A stretch of DNA of 64,000 nt, taken from Tilletiaria anomala UBC 951 (Eukaryota; Basidiomycota; Exobasidiomycetes; Georgefischeriales; Tilletiariaceae). Numbering within the stretch: position 1 is the stretch's first letter; every line of letters begins with the position of its first letter. The notes under the pieces were generated by a model that saw nothing but the letters and a program-made list of their open reading frames with translations, was not told the DNA's origin and made no database searches. This document shows, piece by piece, positions 20,767 through 32,720 of the stretch. The stretch is from the NCBI RefSeq assembly GCF_000711695.1, contig NW_013546917.1, positions 1 through 64,000 of the forward strand. Direction: 5' to 3'. A program made the translations under genes and the position numbers.

Positions 20767-23036
20767 ATGCCAGTACCACAGGTAGAGCGGGCAGGACACC
20801 GTGATCCAATGCTACACCAGGGTTCCAAAGGGGCAAGCAAAATTGTTCCAATTATGCCCAAGGTGGAGCTAACGGATGCAAGTGCTAACTTAAAGGAGGA
20901 AGAAGATGATAGCCCGACCTCCTCCTTACTTGAACAGACTGCATTGGAGCTGTCTGCACACCCTCTTCCTGCGTACGATGCTTTAGCTGCAACGCTCTCT
21001 CGCTTCAAACGATTGCGAAAGCTCAATCTCTCGGCAATGGAGCCCTCCGAGAGCCAACCAAACGGCCTCGATTCCATCAAGTGGCTCGGGCGAGCTGCAC
21101 TGGAGAGCCGAAACTCGAGCAAGAGGGAGAGCAAGAAGAGGCGAGACCAGGATATCGAGCAGGTGTGGTTCGGCAAAGAGCTGACAACGGTCAATCTGAG
21201 CGGTAACTATGCTCTGGGAAGGGCGCAAGCGGATCAGGGAGAAGGCGCACTGGCCGGCTTGGAAGTGCTACCGAGCTTGTTCTGTAAGTGGGCAAGGTCA
21301 GGCTCACGGAGGATGGAGCAAAGCTTACGACAAGATCAATTGCAGCTCTCGATCTATCAAGCTGCTCCTTGGCAAGATTGCCTCTATTAGTTCTGCAACC
21401 GTCACTCCGGGCTCTAGTCTTGTCATCAAATGAACTCGAAGCTCTGCCCACGCTACCAGTGATGCCGCAACTCAACACTCTCATCCTCTCCCGCAACCGC
21501 ATCACGTCAATCCCTTCCACACTGCCCAGCTCCCTGCCCGCGCTCAAAAAATTCAGTGTTGCTCACAATATTCTCAAGGACGGCAGCAAGCTACCGGACT
21601 TTACGCCATGCACAAGCCTGCGAGAAGTCCGATTGAACGGCAACACCGGTCTGGGCTCACTACCGTCCCACTTGAAGAGCTGGGGCAAGGGCCGGGACGG
21701 AAAGGCGCCAGGGCTGGAGCTGATTGATCTTGGCGACTGCGGGATCGATGCGTGGTGTGCGCTAGAACCGCTTCTGCAGGCCGGCAAAGCGGCTTCTGCA
21801 TCCGGTCGCAAAGGATTGCGAAACCTCAACCTCCGAGGGAACGAGGTTGCCGAGACCGATAATTTCCGCGTGAGGATACTCGAATGCCACTGCACTCTGC
21901 GCACGCTCAACAATGCGAGCATCGTACCAAAGCGCAAGCGCATGGAGGAGGGTGGCGTTTCTGCCTTGCCCGCTGCGGAGTCAGTTGCCGAGGGAACAGG
22001 ATTCAAAGCAGTTATCGATGCTACAAAAGCTTCAGCGAGTGGAGCGGTGCCGAAGGATCAAGCGGCGCAGGAAAATGTTGGAGCCGCTCGATCAGCATCC
22101 GAGCACCATGGAAAGCACAAGCGCGGGGCTAGGGGAGGCAACAAAAAGCACAAAGCTGCCGCCCCTGGCGATGGGTACGTAGGCCTGGAGGACGTCACGC
22201 CTGATGTTGTCGAGCAAGCGGTCGAGTCGGACGAGGAAGACGCCCGGGATCGCGCGTCCGAGAAGCGGATGCTTGGCTCCAGCGGCGCGCGCAAGCGAAA
22301 GCGAAGCGGAAAAGGGCAGCAGGTGGTGCTGGAGGCTGAGGAGGATGCTGGCGCTGAGACGAGCGATGGCCCCATAAGTGCGAAGAAGAGGAAGACGGAC
22401 AGCGCGCCTCAGCAGGCGAAAATGCAGGCGGGCAGGCAGGAAGCAAAAAAGAGTGGGAAGAACAAGAAGGACGATAAAATTAGCAAAAAGGGCGATAAGG
22501 GTCCAAAAGGGACCAACGAGATGAAAAACTCAGCACCGCCTAGTGCTTCTGGGTCAAAGTCGGACAAATCTGCAAACAAAAGCAAAGATTCCCCTTCCTC
22601 TGGCAATGCGGTCGATGAATCAGATAATGTGAAGAGCCCGAAGGAGCCAAGGGATAAGCCATCCAAGCAAGGCAGAGACACGCGGAGCAAGGTCGCCGAT
22701 GCGAAAAAGCAACAGCTGCCATCTATCAGCAACCTGCTAGCAGGGGAGCCAAAAGATGCATCCCCTTCCGCACTGCGGCCGCCGTCCAGTGGCGCGCCCA
22801 TTGTCGCCAATGCGGCTGCTGCCCCACCCACCAAGGCTGAAGAGCGCAGTGCTGTCGTTGGCATTGTAGAAGTGAAGAGCGTTAAGAAGAAGCAGAAACA
22901 GAACAAGGCGCATGACGCAAGGGGTAGCATCAAGGCGAGCGCCACCGGAGGTGCCACTCCAGCTTCGGGTGTTGGTATTGGCGTGGGTGGCGGTGGATCA
23001 GGCGACGCATGGGGCGTCGGCTCAAGCGTCTGGTAG
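20767..23036 (+). CDS. Leucine-rich-repeat protein with a long basic, Lys/Ser-rich tail
   Basis: Exons are 20767-21283 and 21346-23036 (735 residues; a Ser codon is split). Residues of about 60-330 hold leucine-rich repeats of the typical LxxLxLSxN kind: LRKLNLSAMEPS, LTTVNLSGNYAL, SLDLSSCSLARLPLL, SLRALVLSSNELEALPTLP, QLNTLILSRNRITSIPSTLP, SLREVRLNGNTGLGSLP and LRNLNLRGNEVAETDNFRVR, closed by a cap-like ILECHCTLRTLNN. The remaining 400 residues are low-complexity and strongly basic and acidic in turn, with several nuclear-localisation-like runs such as ARKRKRSGKG and AKKRKTD. This suggests a nuclear or nucleolar scaffold, which is inference. The start is uncertain: in-frame ATGs also occur at 20809 and 20854 (MPKVELTD). 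It converges with the next gene, leaving a 132-base gap. Confidence 0.8.
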
Positions 23037-23168
23037 AGCGCCGGGGAAACAGTACGTTCTGAAGATATGGAATATGCATGCATATGTCTCTGTGGATGAT
23101 GTTGATGGTGAGTTGTGTTGATATATGAATGTTTCTGTAAATGTACTTGTGTGTGCTATGCGGCGGAG

Positions 23169-24521
23169 TCAGACCTTGATTCCTTTGGCCTCGAGCTGTC
23201 CAAGTGAAAGAAGGATATTGGATGCGATGTGTCAGCTCGTGAGCAGGACAAGCGGCGCATCCCAAATCATTTTTTCGATCCCCCCGAAACAACCTCGAGA
23301 CCTCAAGAGAACGCACCTCAGCTTTCCTCTTTTCCGCCGCCGCCAAGCGTGCTTCAAGAGCCTGCAGCTCGTTCGCCTTGCTCTGTACCACGTCTGCTTT
23401 GGCTTTGACGCGCTCCTCTATCTCCGCGAGGGCCTTCTTTGCGGCCGAGTCAAGTTCTTTGCTCAAGTCGAAGCTACCAGAGGATGCAAGGTTGGGAAGC
23501 GATACGCCGCTGGCGCCTGTCTCTGCCTCTGCCGCTGCTCCGCCATTCGACGCGGAGGCGGCCGCGTCCGAGCTGATTGACTCGGCCCTGCCTTCCGCAG
23601 TGATGTACTCCACAAGGCGGACCGGCGCTTCTTCAGCAGCAGCAGCGGCACCTTCACTTTCATCGAACGTCCACAGCTGCACCTCGGCGTTCTTCCAGGA
23701 ATATTGCCTGCCCGTGATGCGCCGGAGGATGTCGCCATGCGCGATGCACACAATCACGCTCTCCGGTCGTGCGCGTAGCCACTGGCGAACCCATCGCGCA
23801 CGCGCGTTGAGACTCGAAGGATCCGCTGCATAGATCCCCTGTTTGGAGTTCCAGTCTGGCGTGAGGAGGGGGAAGTCAAACCCGGCAAGCTCCACGTCCT
23901 GCTCGAGCACCTCGCGAGGCGAGCCTGTGTCGCAGGGGTAGGCGTTACACTCCTGCAGCTGCGGGAGGCAGATGACCTTGCCCAAACCACCAGTATGTGC
24001 CACCGTCTGCGGCCAGCCCATCTTGGTGGTCTGGAGCGTACGCTTTAGCGCGCTGGAGACGACCAACTGGATCTCGTCGCGGATGCCGTTCAAACGTGCG
24101 TCCTGCGCGAGTGCCGCTGCTTGCGATTTGCCCAGCGCGGTCAGAGGCGCATCAGGAACTGCATTGGGACAAAAGTTTCATTGTTATGAGAAAAGTGGTT
24201 CTGAAGAGGTCTTGCACTCAAGCCCGCTCACTAGAATAATCTGGAGGCAAGAACAGAGATGCAGTGATCTGATGATGTCAGCAGCCGAGGCTTGAACCCG
24301 TCGAATGCGTTTTCTTCTAGCTCACCATCTGCAACATTCTGCGTGATGAATCGACATGTTCAAGTGTGGAAGCATAATATTTCAGCATTTGCACTCAGCC
24401 CCAGCTATACATGGGGCGCACAGGGCAAATACAGGAAGAAGCATTACGCTGCAAACGACGTCCGCTTTCGACTCACGTGCTCGGCCTGTGCGTGCCTGCA
24501 AAGGTAGATCTTCTTGCTCAT
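23169..24521 (-). CDS. Histidine-phosphatase (phosphoglycerate-mutase-like) protein
   Basis: Exons are 24521-24477, 24338-24326, 24158-23317 and 23195-23169 (308 residues). Exon 2 is only 13 bases. It supplies NVAD plus a split Val, which rebuilds the conserved RHAQAEHNVAD then PDAPLTALGKSQA of fungal relatives, so it is very likely real. The catalytic phospho-accepting His is in LCRHAQAEHN; the second His is in IVCIAHGDILRR. SSALKRTLQTTKMGW, LPQLQECNAYPCDTGSP and REVLEQDVELAGFDFPLLTP are typical of the cytosolic fungal phosphatase-like branch rather than true glycolytic mutase. After residue 220 there is an Ala/Ser-rich stretch and a coiled coil (EERVKAKADVVQSKANELQA onward) ending LEAKGIKV on the last exon. 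The substrate is unknown. Confidence 0.88.
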
Positions 24522-25220
24522 GGTCACGCGTGTCTTTTATATCTAGTTTCCTTCCAGGAACTTCGTGTCGCTTCTTTCGCATCAAATAGCTCGTCGAATG
24601 AGTGTGCGGGAACAGGGTGTGGTGAAAGTGAGCTGCGATGTACGTACGATAGGGACGCGTGGCTCCTTCGCGGCCGCTTTAGCTCTCCGATGCTCGCAGG
24701 GTTCGGTCTCTCTCCGCAGCTGGGATATGTGTCGCAGGGCTCTATGCGCCTTGAGGATCAACCTTCAATAAGGAGAACTGGCTGGTGCTGCTGGCCCAAG
24801 AACAGGAGGGTGGACAAAGTACGAGACTTCGAGCCAGAACGATGAGGTGGAAGGAGGAAACAGCCAAGCAAGCTCGGCAACCCGTGTTGAACACACAGGC
24901 GGAGTGGCCCCGTTCGCCGTATGGGGCTAGTCCGACAGGTGATAAGCATGGCCCGTGCGTCGCCCCGCAGGAGTCACAAAAGATGAATTGTCGGACGCCT
25001 ACCATTGTGATTCCTCGTGCTTCTAGGGCTTGGGGAGGTCATCAGAGCCACATGTACAAACTGTTTACGACCATATGGCGCTTTATCAGCACTTCGAAAT
25101 GGTCCATGGCGACTTAGCTGTATTGTACACCGTGAAATATGGCATCGTAACGTGAGGACGGGCGCTGCAAGCTTGCCTGCTGATGCTGCAGTACGGCGAT
25201 GACAAGGCCAGTGCTACCCT
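24522..25220. other. Intergenic region, 0.7 kb
   Basis: This is the promoter of the phosphatase-like gene (its start at 24521) and the 3' flank of ATG7. Small open frames on both strands show no family features. No RNA gene or repeat is seen. Confidence 0.45.
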
Positions 25221-28200
25221 TCACAGTTCTGACTCTCCTTCATCGTCGCTCCAGTCGACTTCCAGCTCCTTCTCCAATTGCTCCGTCTCCTCGTACATCT
25301 GCTTCAATCCCGTGAGCTCCTCAAGGTATCCTTCCTCATTACACGCTTTGAGCACCAGGTCGTGCCCCAACACCTTGTAGGCTTGTACGACGGTGGAGCT
25401 GCAGGCGGTACATCGGTCGTACGACTGCCCGGTGATGAGCATGTTGTTGAACTGCGCAAGGAAGCCCCGGATCTGGTGAGGGATCAAGCCGAGGCAAGAG
25501 CCAGAAGCGGCAGCGCTGTCCTGCGAGCCAGGAGGCTGCGAGATCGACGCTGGCGCTCGTACGCTGTGCGATAGTGGGCAAGAGTGTCAGAGCGACGGCT
25601 GAAAGACAGAAGCATCATGCGCGTCCACGTACCCATATTTATGTTGTAAGACAGAGATCATCAATTCGACCGCCGACGCACCAGCGATAGCAGCAAGGCC
25701 CGGTCGGCTGACCGTACACATCTGGTCCAGCGTCCTGTCCGCCAGCGACTGTGAAAAAAAAAGTGATTCGCACGAACAGTGCATGAGCATGGGCCCCCTG
25801 AAACGTGAACGCGGATGGAAATATGTGACGGAAATGAACTCACGTCAGACGGCGCGACGATGTCATTGCAGAAGTAGCAACCGAGCCGCTTGGCGCCTGC
25901 TGCGCCTGGCTCAATCGGCGCAGGTGAGGAATGGACAGCAACAGGAGAGGAAGCGCCCTCTGGCCCAGCACCATGTCTCATGACCAGATAGGTATCGAAG
26001 CCAAGTGCGGCATTGATGACAAGCTGCATGGTGCGGTCACACATTTGCAAGCGTGTAAAAATGATTCAGCCGGTGTCCATGGATGCGACTGAGCAGCGCA
26101 CAGACGCACCTTTCCCTTGGCTGCTCCGAGCAGCGAGGGCAGCCATCGTGACTCCCGCGAATCCATCAGCAGGAAGACCACATCGTGCCTATCGACAAGC
26201 CGTTCGATCTTGGTCAGGTCTTTCTCCATCTGCTCTCGTAAACCCACCGCAATGGGATGGCCCGGCATCGGTATGGCGAGCATATGTCCCTCTGCTTTCT
26301 TTGTGCACAGATACGGAAAGTTGAAAGGCACCATGCACATTCCGAACCATCAATCATCCGGAGCATGTGGCTTCACTAGGAATGCTCGAGCATCAGACTC
26401 ACGATTCCAGGGTAGATCTTCTTGAGCTTTGCCGCAGCGCAATGTGCCTTGGGCTTTCCGCCTTCCAGGCAGTCTTCAAAGTCGAACAGAGGTTGTCGGA
26501 CGGGATTCGAGTACGACACGCGCGCATTGTCCACCAGCGTGATATTCCGCACGCCCCAGCCCTGTCGCGAAGGGTGTACCGTGAACGAGTACGCGCCTTC
26601 ATCAATTACGCGATCCAGCGCTATGCCACCCGATGGCGACCACTCACCATCAATGTCCGCGCTACATAGCATCCAAGAGTACCTGCACCAAACAACAGAC
26701 ATCTGCTTCGCTGTACCTTGTCCAGCTGAATCTCGGGCATGATACGCCATCGCATGAGCTTGAGATTCAGATCCACTGCCTGATCTGCTAGACGCGTCGG
26801 ATCCATCAATGGCCCCAAGTCGGACACCTTAGGTGCTAGAGCGCCGCGAGCATTGCGCTCCCAGCCGGTGGCTTGAGGAATGGGCAATGCTGAAGGGCCA
26901 GAACCAGTTGTCAGCTTCGATTTCACAGCGGTAATTTCTGCAAGCCAGTGTGCATGTTAACAATGAAAGCTCTTGCAACGGGTTTGCGCTACCGTAATGT
27001 CTCACCTTGGACTCGGTTTTCTGTCTCTTCTGGCAGAACAACGGTGCCAACGAGGCTCTTGACCCTTCCCGCATCATCCGTGAACGCCCCTGATTCGTCC
27101 AGCCATCGCAGAACACGAATGCGCTGGATCTGAAAACGTGCTCGCAAAAGCAGGAGTAGATTACGCAGTGGCCAGCCCGGTTGTGTTGGATGCGAAGATG
27201 GGTCAATAAATGCTACAATGCGCTACAGAGAAGCGCGAAGCGGGTTGTTAGCACTGGTACGGCGTTTCTGCATGGCGTGGAAGGGGCCACGACCCACTTG
27301 ATCATCTGGCACATGCGCGAAGAAGGTGGCATAATCCATTACAGTGCCCAGTTGAGCGCTCGACGGTGAATGCCGCACCAGGAAAGCTCCGTTGAAGGCT
27401 GTATCCCCTGGTATCTCAAGGGCCTTCCTTTTCCCGCCCGCAGCGAAGGCTGGTAAGGCTGCATCAATAGCCTTGAGCGTCTCGAGTCCAATCTCCCTTG
27501 CTGCATTGCTCCAGGGTTCCTGACCATTCGCAGATTCTGAGCTTGATGCTGAGATTTGAGGAATGGCGATGTGCCAAGCTGGTTGGACAATGATGGCGGG
27601 AAACGCAAACCAGTAGTAGAACTTGAACTTCTTGAGGTCGGCGAAGGCAAGCACGAAGAAGCGGTTAAGGTACGCTTCGGGATTTTCACCTTCTGAAAGG
27701 ACATGCAGGATCTGCGAGCAGGATAGTGTCCAAATAGATTCCGTGCTAGTCAGTCTGCCACGTACAGGGGAAGAGAATATAGAATGCGAGAGAATGCTTG
27801 TTCGGTAACCCACTTTCGCAGCTAGCTCATCAAACATTCCTGATTTGTCGGCCTGTTTGAATTCTTCAACCGTGTTGTAATTCTTGAGGTATCCTGTCAT
27901 AGGTATGCTCGCCTGCCATCTGCTGTTCGTCTGAATTTGCCGAGGCGACCCGCTGCTATTTTTGCTCGGCCCTTCAGACACCGCATCTGTCGCACTTGGA
28001 GCCCTCACCCCGCCAGTTTGAGGATCTCTTTCGAAGGCTTGCCCGTCAAGCACGAAGCTTGGAGGCAAGTTCACCCACTTCTCCTCATTGCGATCCAATA
28101 CGCTTCTGCCGATTGTGTACGAAGCACGCAGCGGCACGTGCTCATCGCTCAGCTGCAATGCATCAATCTTCAGCGATGAGAAGTTATGCCAAAATTCAGC

Positions 28201-28248
28201 TCGGACCGTCGAAGCGAACGGTTGGAATTGGAGGAGTTGGGAGGTCAT
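25221..28248 (-). CDS. ATG7: Autophagy E1-like activating enzyme Atg7
   Basis: Nine exons: 28248-27814, 27711-27298, 27129-27006, 26937-26648, 26561-26403, 26298-26110, 26023-25844, 25748-25633 and 25563-25221 (749 residues). It activates the ubiquitin-like proteins Atg12 and Atg8 with ATP and passes them to Atg10 and Atg3. The N-terminal domain has [37 protein letters not shown] and the [12 protein letters not shown] segment. The adenylation domain has [17 protein letters not shown] (P-loop-like GAGTLG at about 408), then [31 protein letters not shown] and IPMPGHPI. The catalytic Cys is about residue 608 in [13 protein letters not shown]. Zinc-type cysteine pairs (CYFCND and CTAC) are present, and the tail ends acidic ([12 protein letters not shown]). 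All phases agree. Intron 1 (27813-27712, 102 bases) has no stop in frame, so retaining it would add 34 residues. I chose the start [11 protein letters not shown] by family fit. Confidence 0.96.
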
Positions 28249-31200
28249 ATCACAACCTGGTGCAGTTGAACGCATCGAAGGGATCCATTCAGTGTCAGGG
28301 CTAGTCACAGGTCTCAGGTCGATGTCGCACGCCGACCTCACAGTGGAACTTCAATGCTGGGACCGCCGAAGTTTCTCGAGAGCTGGGTGTGCTTTTCATT
28401 CAAGTCCTGCAATTCTCTCACTGGCGTCCTCGTGACTTGCGGCAAGTCGTCTTTGACTGTGAACGGTGAAACATACTGTATGGCCCCTTGACTTCAACTG
28501 TGGTCCTGCATGGGTTGAGTCCTGTTGTTGGTGCTTTGGTGCACGCGCAAGAGCCCAGATGGACCCCTCGCTTCCATCAAGAGGCTGGAGACACGTGACG
28601 CGTGACAACGTGTCGTTCGGTGCAAAGCCGCGGTCCCCCACCTCACCCCGATCGCACGATAGGCTGGCGCCGCGAGACTCGATTATACCTTATACCAGGG
28701 CGCAACAAGGACGACTTCCGTGTACTTTCTGTTCTCAGGGCATGATGCTACTTAGCGGTTCGATCCTCGAGACCTGGGTACCCCGAAGACACGTTGCCAA
28801 CCTGCCACACAACAACATTCGCCTGCGTCAGCTGCGAGTTGCGACTGACAGGATCGCGATTTGCGCCCGTCATCGGTCGCAGCGACTGCCTCTGGCGCTG
28901 CCACGATCTATTACAATGCATAATGGCCGCGAGGAAATGAGATAGATAATTGACCAACACAGACATCGGACCGACGAGACCGAGATGCATTCTGCAGCAA
29001 AGGTCATTGCATCATCAATGACCAGTTTGATTATGTATGACCATGACTGTGTACTGGTGGGCCCTGACACGTGCGAGAAGCGGCCAGTAGAACACCCGAT
29101 GCGCGTAGGCAGACTCTTATATTCGTTCTATCCGTCTTCACATTTTTGTATGCTGGTACTACAATCACGATTTCTTCTTTGACGTACGATCCTCTGGACA
29201 TCGCCAGCACCTCCTGACATCGACAGTCGAGAGTAAATCAAATGTGACCGGCGTCAGAACTGAGCCTGATCATGTACACATCAGGCTTGCTTAGGCGCTG
29301 AGCGTGAGATGACTGAGGTGTGAGCCAGACAGCGCTTCAGTATTGAAAGCGTTCAACGCGCGGAGAGCCCAAGGAAAGTAGGCTCTGCCTTCCGGCTTCC
29401 GCAACTTGCCTTGTGCACTCTAATCATGTACTCTTGACGAAATATTGTCATAATTCGGCAGGCAGGCTTCATTTATCTCTTTTGTGCACATTTACAAAAA
29501 AGGGGGGAAAGGGGTTGGGCTGAATCATTCGCTGATGTGGTGGTGACCTCGAAGTGTGATTCGGAAAGTTGTTATCCAAAATCCGACCAATCAGAATTCC
29601 TGGAAATTTCTTCATGAAAAGATAGTAACCTTCGTTAATTAACTCTCAAAGCTTGAATGACCAACAAGCGCAAAGGTTGAGCGAGGATCGAGACCGGTCC
29701 TCTTGTCTATGAGGCGGCGAGATTTATACATATATACATAGCAGGTACGAACATATGCGCTTTGTATCTCTACAGCCACCTGCAACATTCTTGCAGAAAC
29801 ACTGGCGGCAGGCATCGTTCAAGTGAACGCATCCAAGCAATTTGCAGTTTGCACAGGCTTACGTCGGAATGTATCGTAAATATTTGATGCAGAAGTGTAC
29901 ATATGTACGTGCATAAATAGGTACGTAGTCTTGGTTTGTGCGAGACAAAAGATGGCTTGGTATATTGCACTTTGCAGGTGGGAACTTGTGCTTTCTGCGG
30001 AACTCGTCACATGGTGCACTGTGCCAGTGAACCAGTCGCCCAGGAACACCATTGAAGTTTGTCGACAGGTTCTTTGATATAGGTTTTTGACGGAGATAAC
30101 TCTGGAGAACAAAGTCTAAAAATGCAGCGGCCGGACTAAATGCCAAATTCGAGCACACAAGAGCTGTAGAGCACAGAAACAGAAACAGAGAAGGCTGGTG
30201 ACACAGAAGGCTTCAACTTTCAACCCTCCATAAGACCCCCAGCACTGTACGAGTGTATGGTCGTGTGACTCTAAAACCTACCGTGTTGTATGTCGCTGTA
30301 CGCCTCCCACGTCCCAGGCCCCAGTGGTAGAGTTGGCCCTCAAACGTAGCAAATACAGGGCCTAAGAAACAAAACCTCCCGGAATACCGCGTAAGGTCTT
30401 TTCAGGAATAGGCTGCACTTTTTCGAGCTGCGGTAACCGCAGGAAAATCTTTACACAATCATTTCATATTTTACCATAAAAAGAGAATCTGTTAAATTTT
30501 CTCCACGCTACCTCTAGAACACGTATTTGGGGGGTTTCCGCAGCCCAGAAAGCAGGTTTAAGACAGTTTTTGAGACCTGGGAACCCTGGAGGAGCTGGGT
30601 CTGAGGCCCACACTTGGTTTCTTTCTAGAGGCTTTATGTGTTCCCAGAGAAATGGCACAAAGCTACAGTGGTTCAGGTGTTTCTAGCAGATACCCACACA
30701 GCTCCCGGGCGAACTCTGCACAGCAGGCCCATGCACCCAGATTCCAGTCATATTCCAGTCAGTGCGCTTGCGCCTGGCGACTGCCCAACGGCTACGAATG
30801 CCAGCCAAGGGTTGGACCCAAAATCCACGGAAGTGTCGAATCAATGCAGGAATCAGGTCCAGGCCAAGTGGCGAGACCTTTGCGACCTTTTTGTTTTAGC
30901 ATCTAACCCATGGAGATACCCTCGCTCGACCCATCACATCTGTGGGGACTGGGACGAGGGGCAGACTATCGTAGTATTGAGCATGTACAAATATGTGCTG
31001 TGACCTGAGTGTCTCTTTTCTCGCGCTTGAGCATTTTTGACGCCCAATGGAGCCGCTTCGATACTGACAGGAAAGCCGGCACAGAGGAACTAGTCGCATG
31101 TATTCGGCGGCAAGGAGGCAAGGGAATTTGACAGGAGGTGAGGCGATGTGACGCAGCTGGAGGAGGTGAGCCTATAACTGTACAGACTGTGGAGAATATC

Positions 31201-32720
31201 AGAATGGAGATTGGGGGTTTTGGCGGGCATTGGGAATTGAGAGCATGTGGCGGTGGAGGTACGTGCGTGAGGCTCTCGTCCAGTGCGTTCGTTGGCGACT
31301 GGGCCGCACCAGCGCATAGCCCAGGAGAACCAGCCACACTAGTGTGCGTGTCTCTTCCGTCCCATCGCCATCTGGTCTCTATACAGTCTCGATCATCGCC
31401 CCATGCTCGTCGCCGCGCCCCTCGAGGAAAAAGCCTTCCTGTCATCGTAGTCTCTCCATCCATTTGTTGTGGTTTATGTACTTCTTCACACCTTCGCGCA
31501 TGGCCGTCGCGGTCGTCAAGAGGATGCGATTGCAGTGAGATTCTTTCTCTGCATTTGCTGGTCCTTGGGCAGGCGTCCATGCTTCCATAGGCAAACAGCC
31601 TCGCCTTGAAGCCTGGCCGTCTACACCTACGTCCACCTCGTCGCGCCAGAGTAAACATTCTCTCGTCCTCATCCGACGACATTCTATCAGCTGCGCGTCC
31701 TCGTCTGGCGGGGTTTCACCTCCCGACTTCCAGGGTCTCAGAGACCCACCAGAGATCACCAAAGACCCACCTCAATACTCAATCGCCTTTTCCCAGGAGT
31801 TGACTTCTGAAGGCGCTGCAGAGTTGCCTTTCCGGAACGCGTGCATACTTACGTCACACACTCAGCCTAGTGTGTCCGACTTACCACGCTGCAACCGAGT
31901 TTGACAACTTCCCACATCACATTCAAGACATTCCCGTGTCGTGCACTCCGCCAACGGTTGACAGCGGAGCACTCATCTATCACCGACTCAGTGGTTCTCT
32001 AACTATGTCCTTTTGTCCGGAAGGTGAGTGTCAGGAGCGAACGGGCCTCCGATGGGTTGTTACTGACCGCTTAAAGTCACTGACATCAATCTCTCTCTTT
32101 CCCTGATGGGCTTTCGCTTGTGACGCCTCCCTTCGTCGTAAACGCCTGACCCTACCTGCATTGTGATCGACCTGCACCAACAAGGTCACAGCAATAAACG
32201 ATTCATCATTGGTGCATTTGTCACCATCTGTCTCAATTGACTGCACGGCACTTCTCGGCCTGCACCACCTTTCGCTGGCCAGGATTGTTCACTGCCTGTG
32301 TTTGCTTTCCAACCTGGCTCCTGCCCACTTCAACATCAGCGAATAGCTGTACACCTACCTAAATCCAGGATCTGGCTTATCTGCGGCTTGCAGCAATTGC
32401 TCAGATACTTGCGACGACATACTTAGTGTGCCGTCACCGAAGCATACGTTGACGAAACGGAGAGGCGTGAAAAGTCTCGTCGATTCTGCTGAGTGGTTGC
32501 CACCCTTCAGCCTGGGCAATCGCAGCCGCCTTGATCCAGTTCTCAGTGAAAGCACCTGTGCTGCTCCGACGAGAAGGTGATAACGCTCGTGTGCAGCGCT
32601 CGAAGCCCCACATTTGATCCGTCCACACGGCTGTCCGCCTGCTCGTTTCTTCGCTATCTCATCCCTTTCGCATTCGATACTCTGCCATCGGCAGCCTCTT
32701 TTTGCAACTTGATCACGACC
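28249..32720. other. 4.5 kb stretch without a recognised gene
   Basis: No reading frame here shows a family signature, a plausible exon chain or Gly/Ser-rich coding bias like the neighbours. The part from about 29.4 to 30.7 kb is visibly AT-richer than the flanking genes and includes G-runs near 29500 and an inverted repeat at 30428-30442. The last 0.9 kb is pyrimidine-rich and probably forms the promoter and long leader of the zinc-finger gene. A short ATG frame at 32005 that runs into a gtgagt at 32024 may mark a leader intron or an upstream ORF. No tRNA was found. Confidence 0.5.
30428..30442. repeat. Short inverted repeat CTGCGG-taa-CCGCAG
   Basis: Perfect 6-base arms flank a 3-base centre, so it also reads CGG-N3-CCG, the form bound by many fungal Zn2Cys6 factors. 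It lies in an AT-richer stretch with no gene close by. Chance is possible. Confidence 0.4.

Noticed and set aside
24280-24320. B-box-like gggttcaagcct on the minus strand
   Set aside because: It lies inside an intron of the histidine-phosphatase-like gene, and no tRNA cloverleaf can be drawn around it.
30638-31003. 121-codon + strand open frame in the gap
   Set aside because: There is no recognisable motif; it overlaps other equally poor frames and lacks coding-like composition.
30966-31682. 238-codon minus-strand open frame in the 28-32 kb gap
   Set aside because: It has low-information sequence with no domain, no flanking exons and no conserved motif; it is probably a chance frame in a pyrimidine-rich region.
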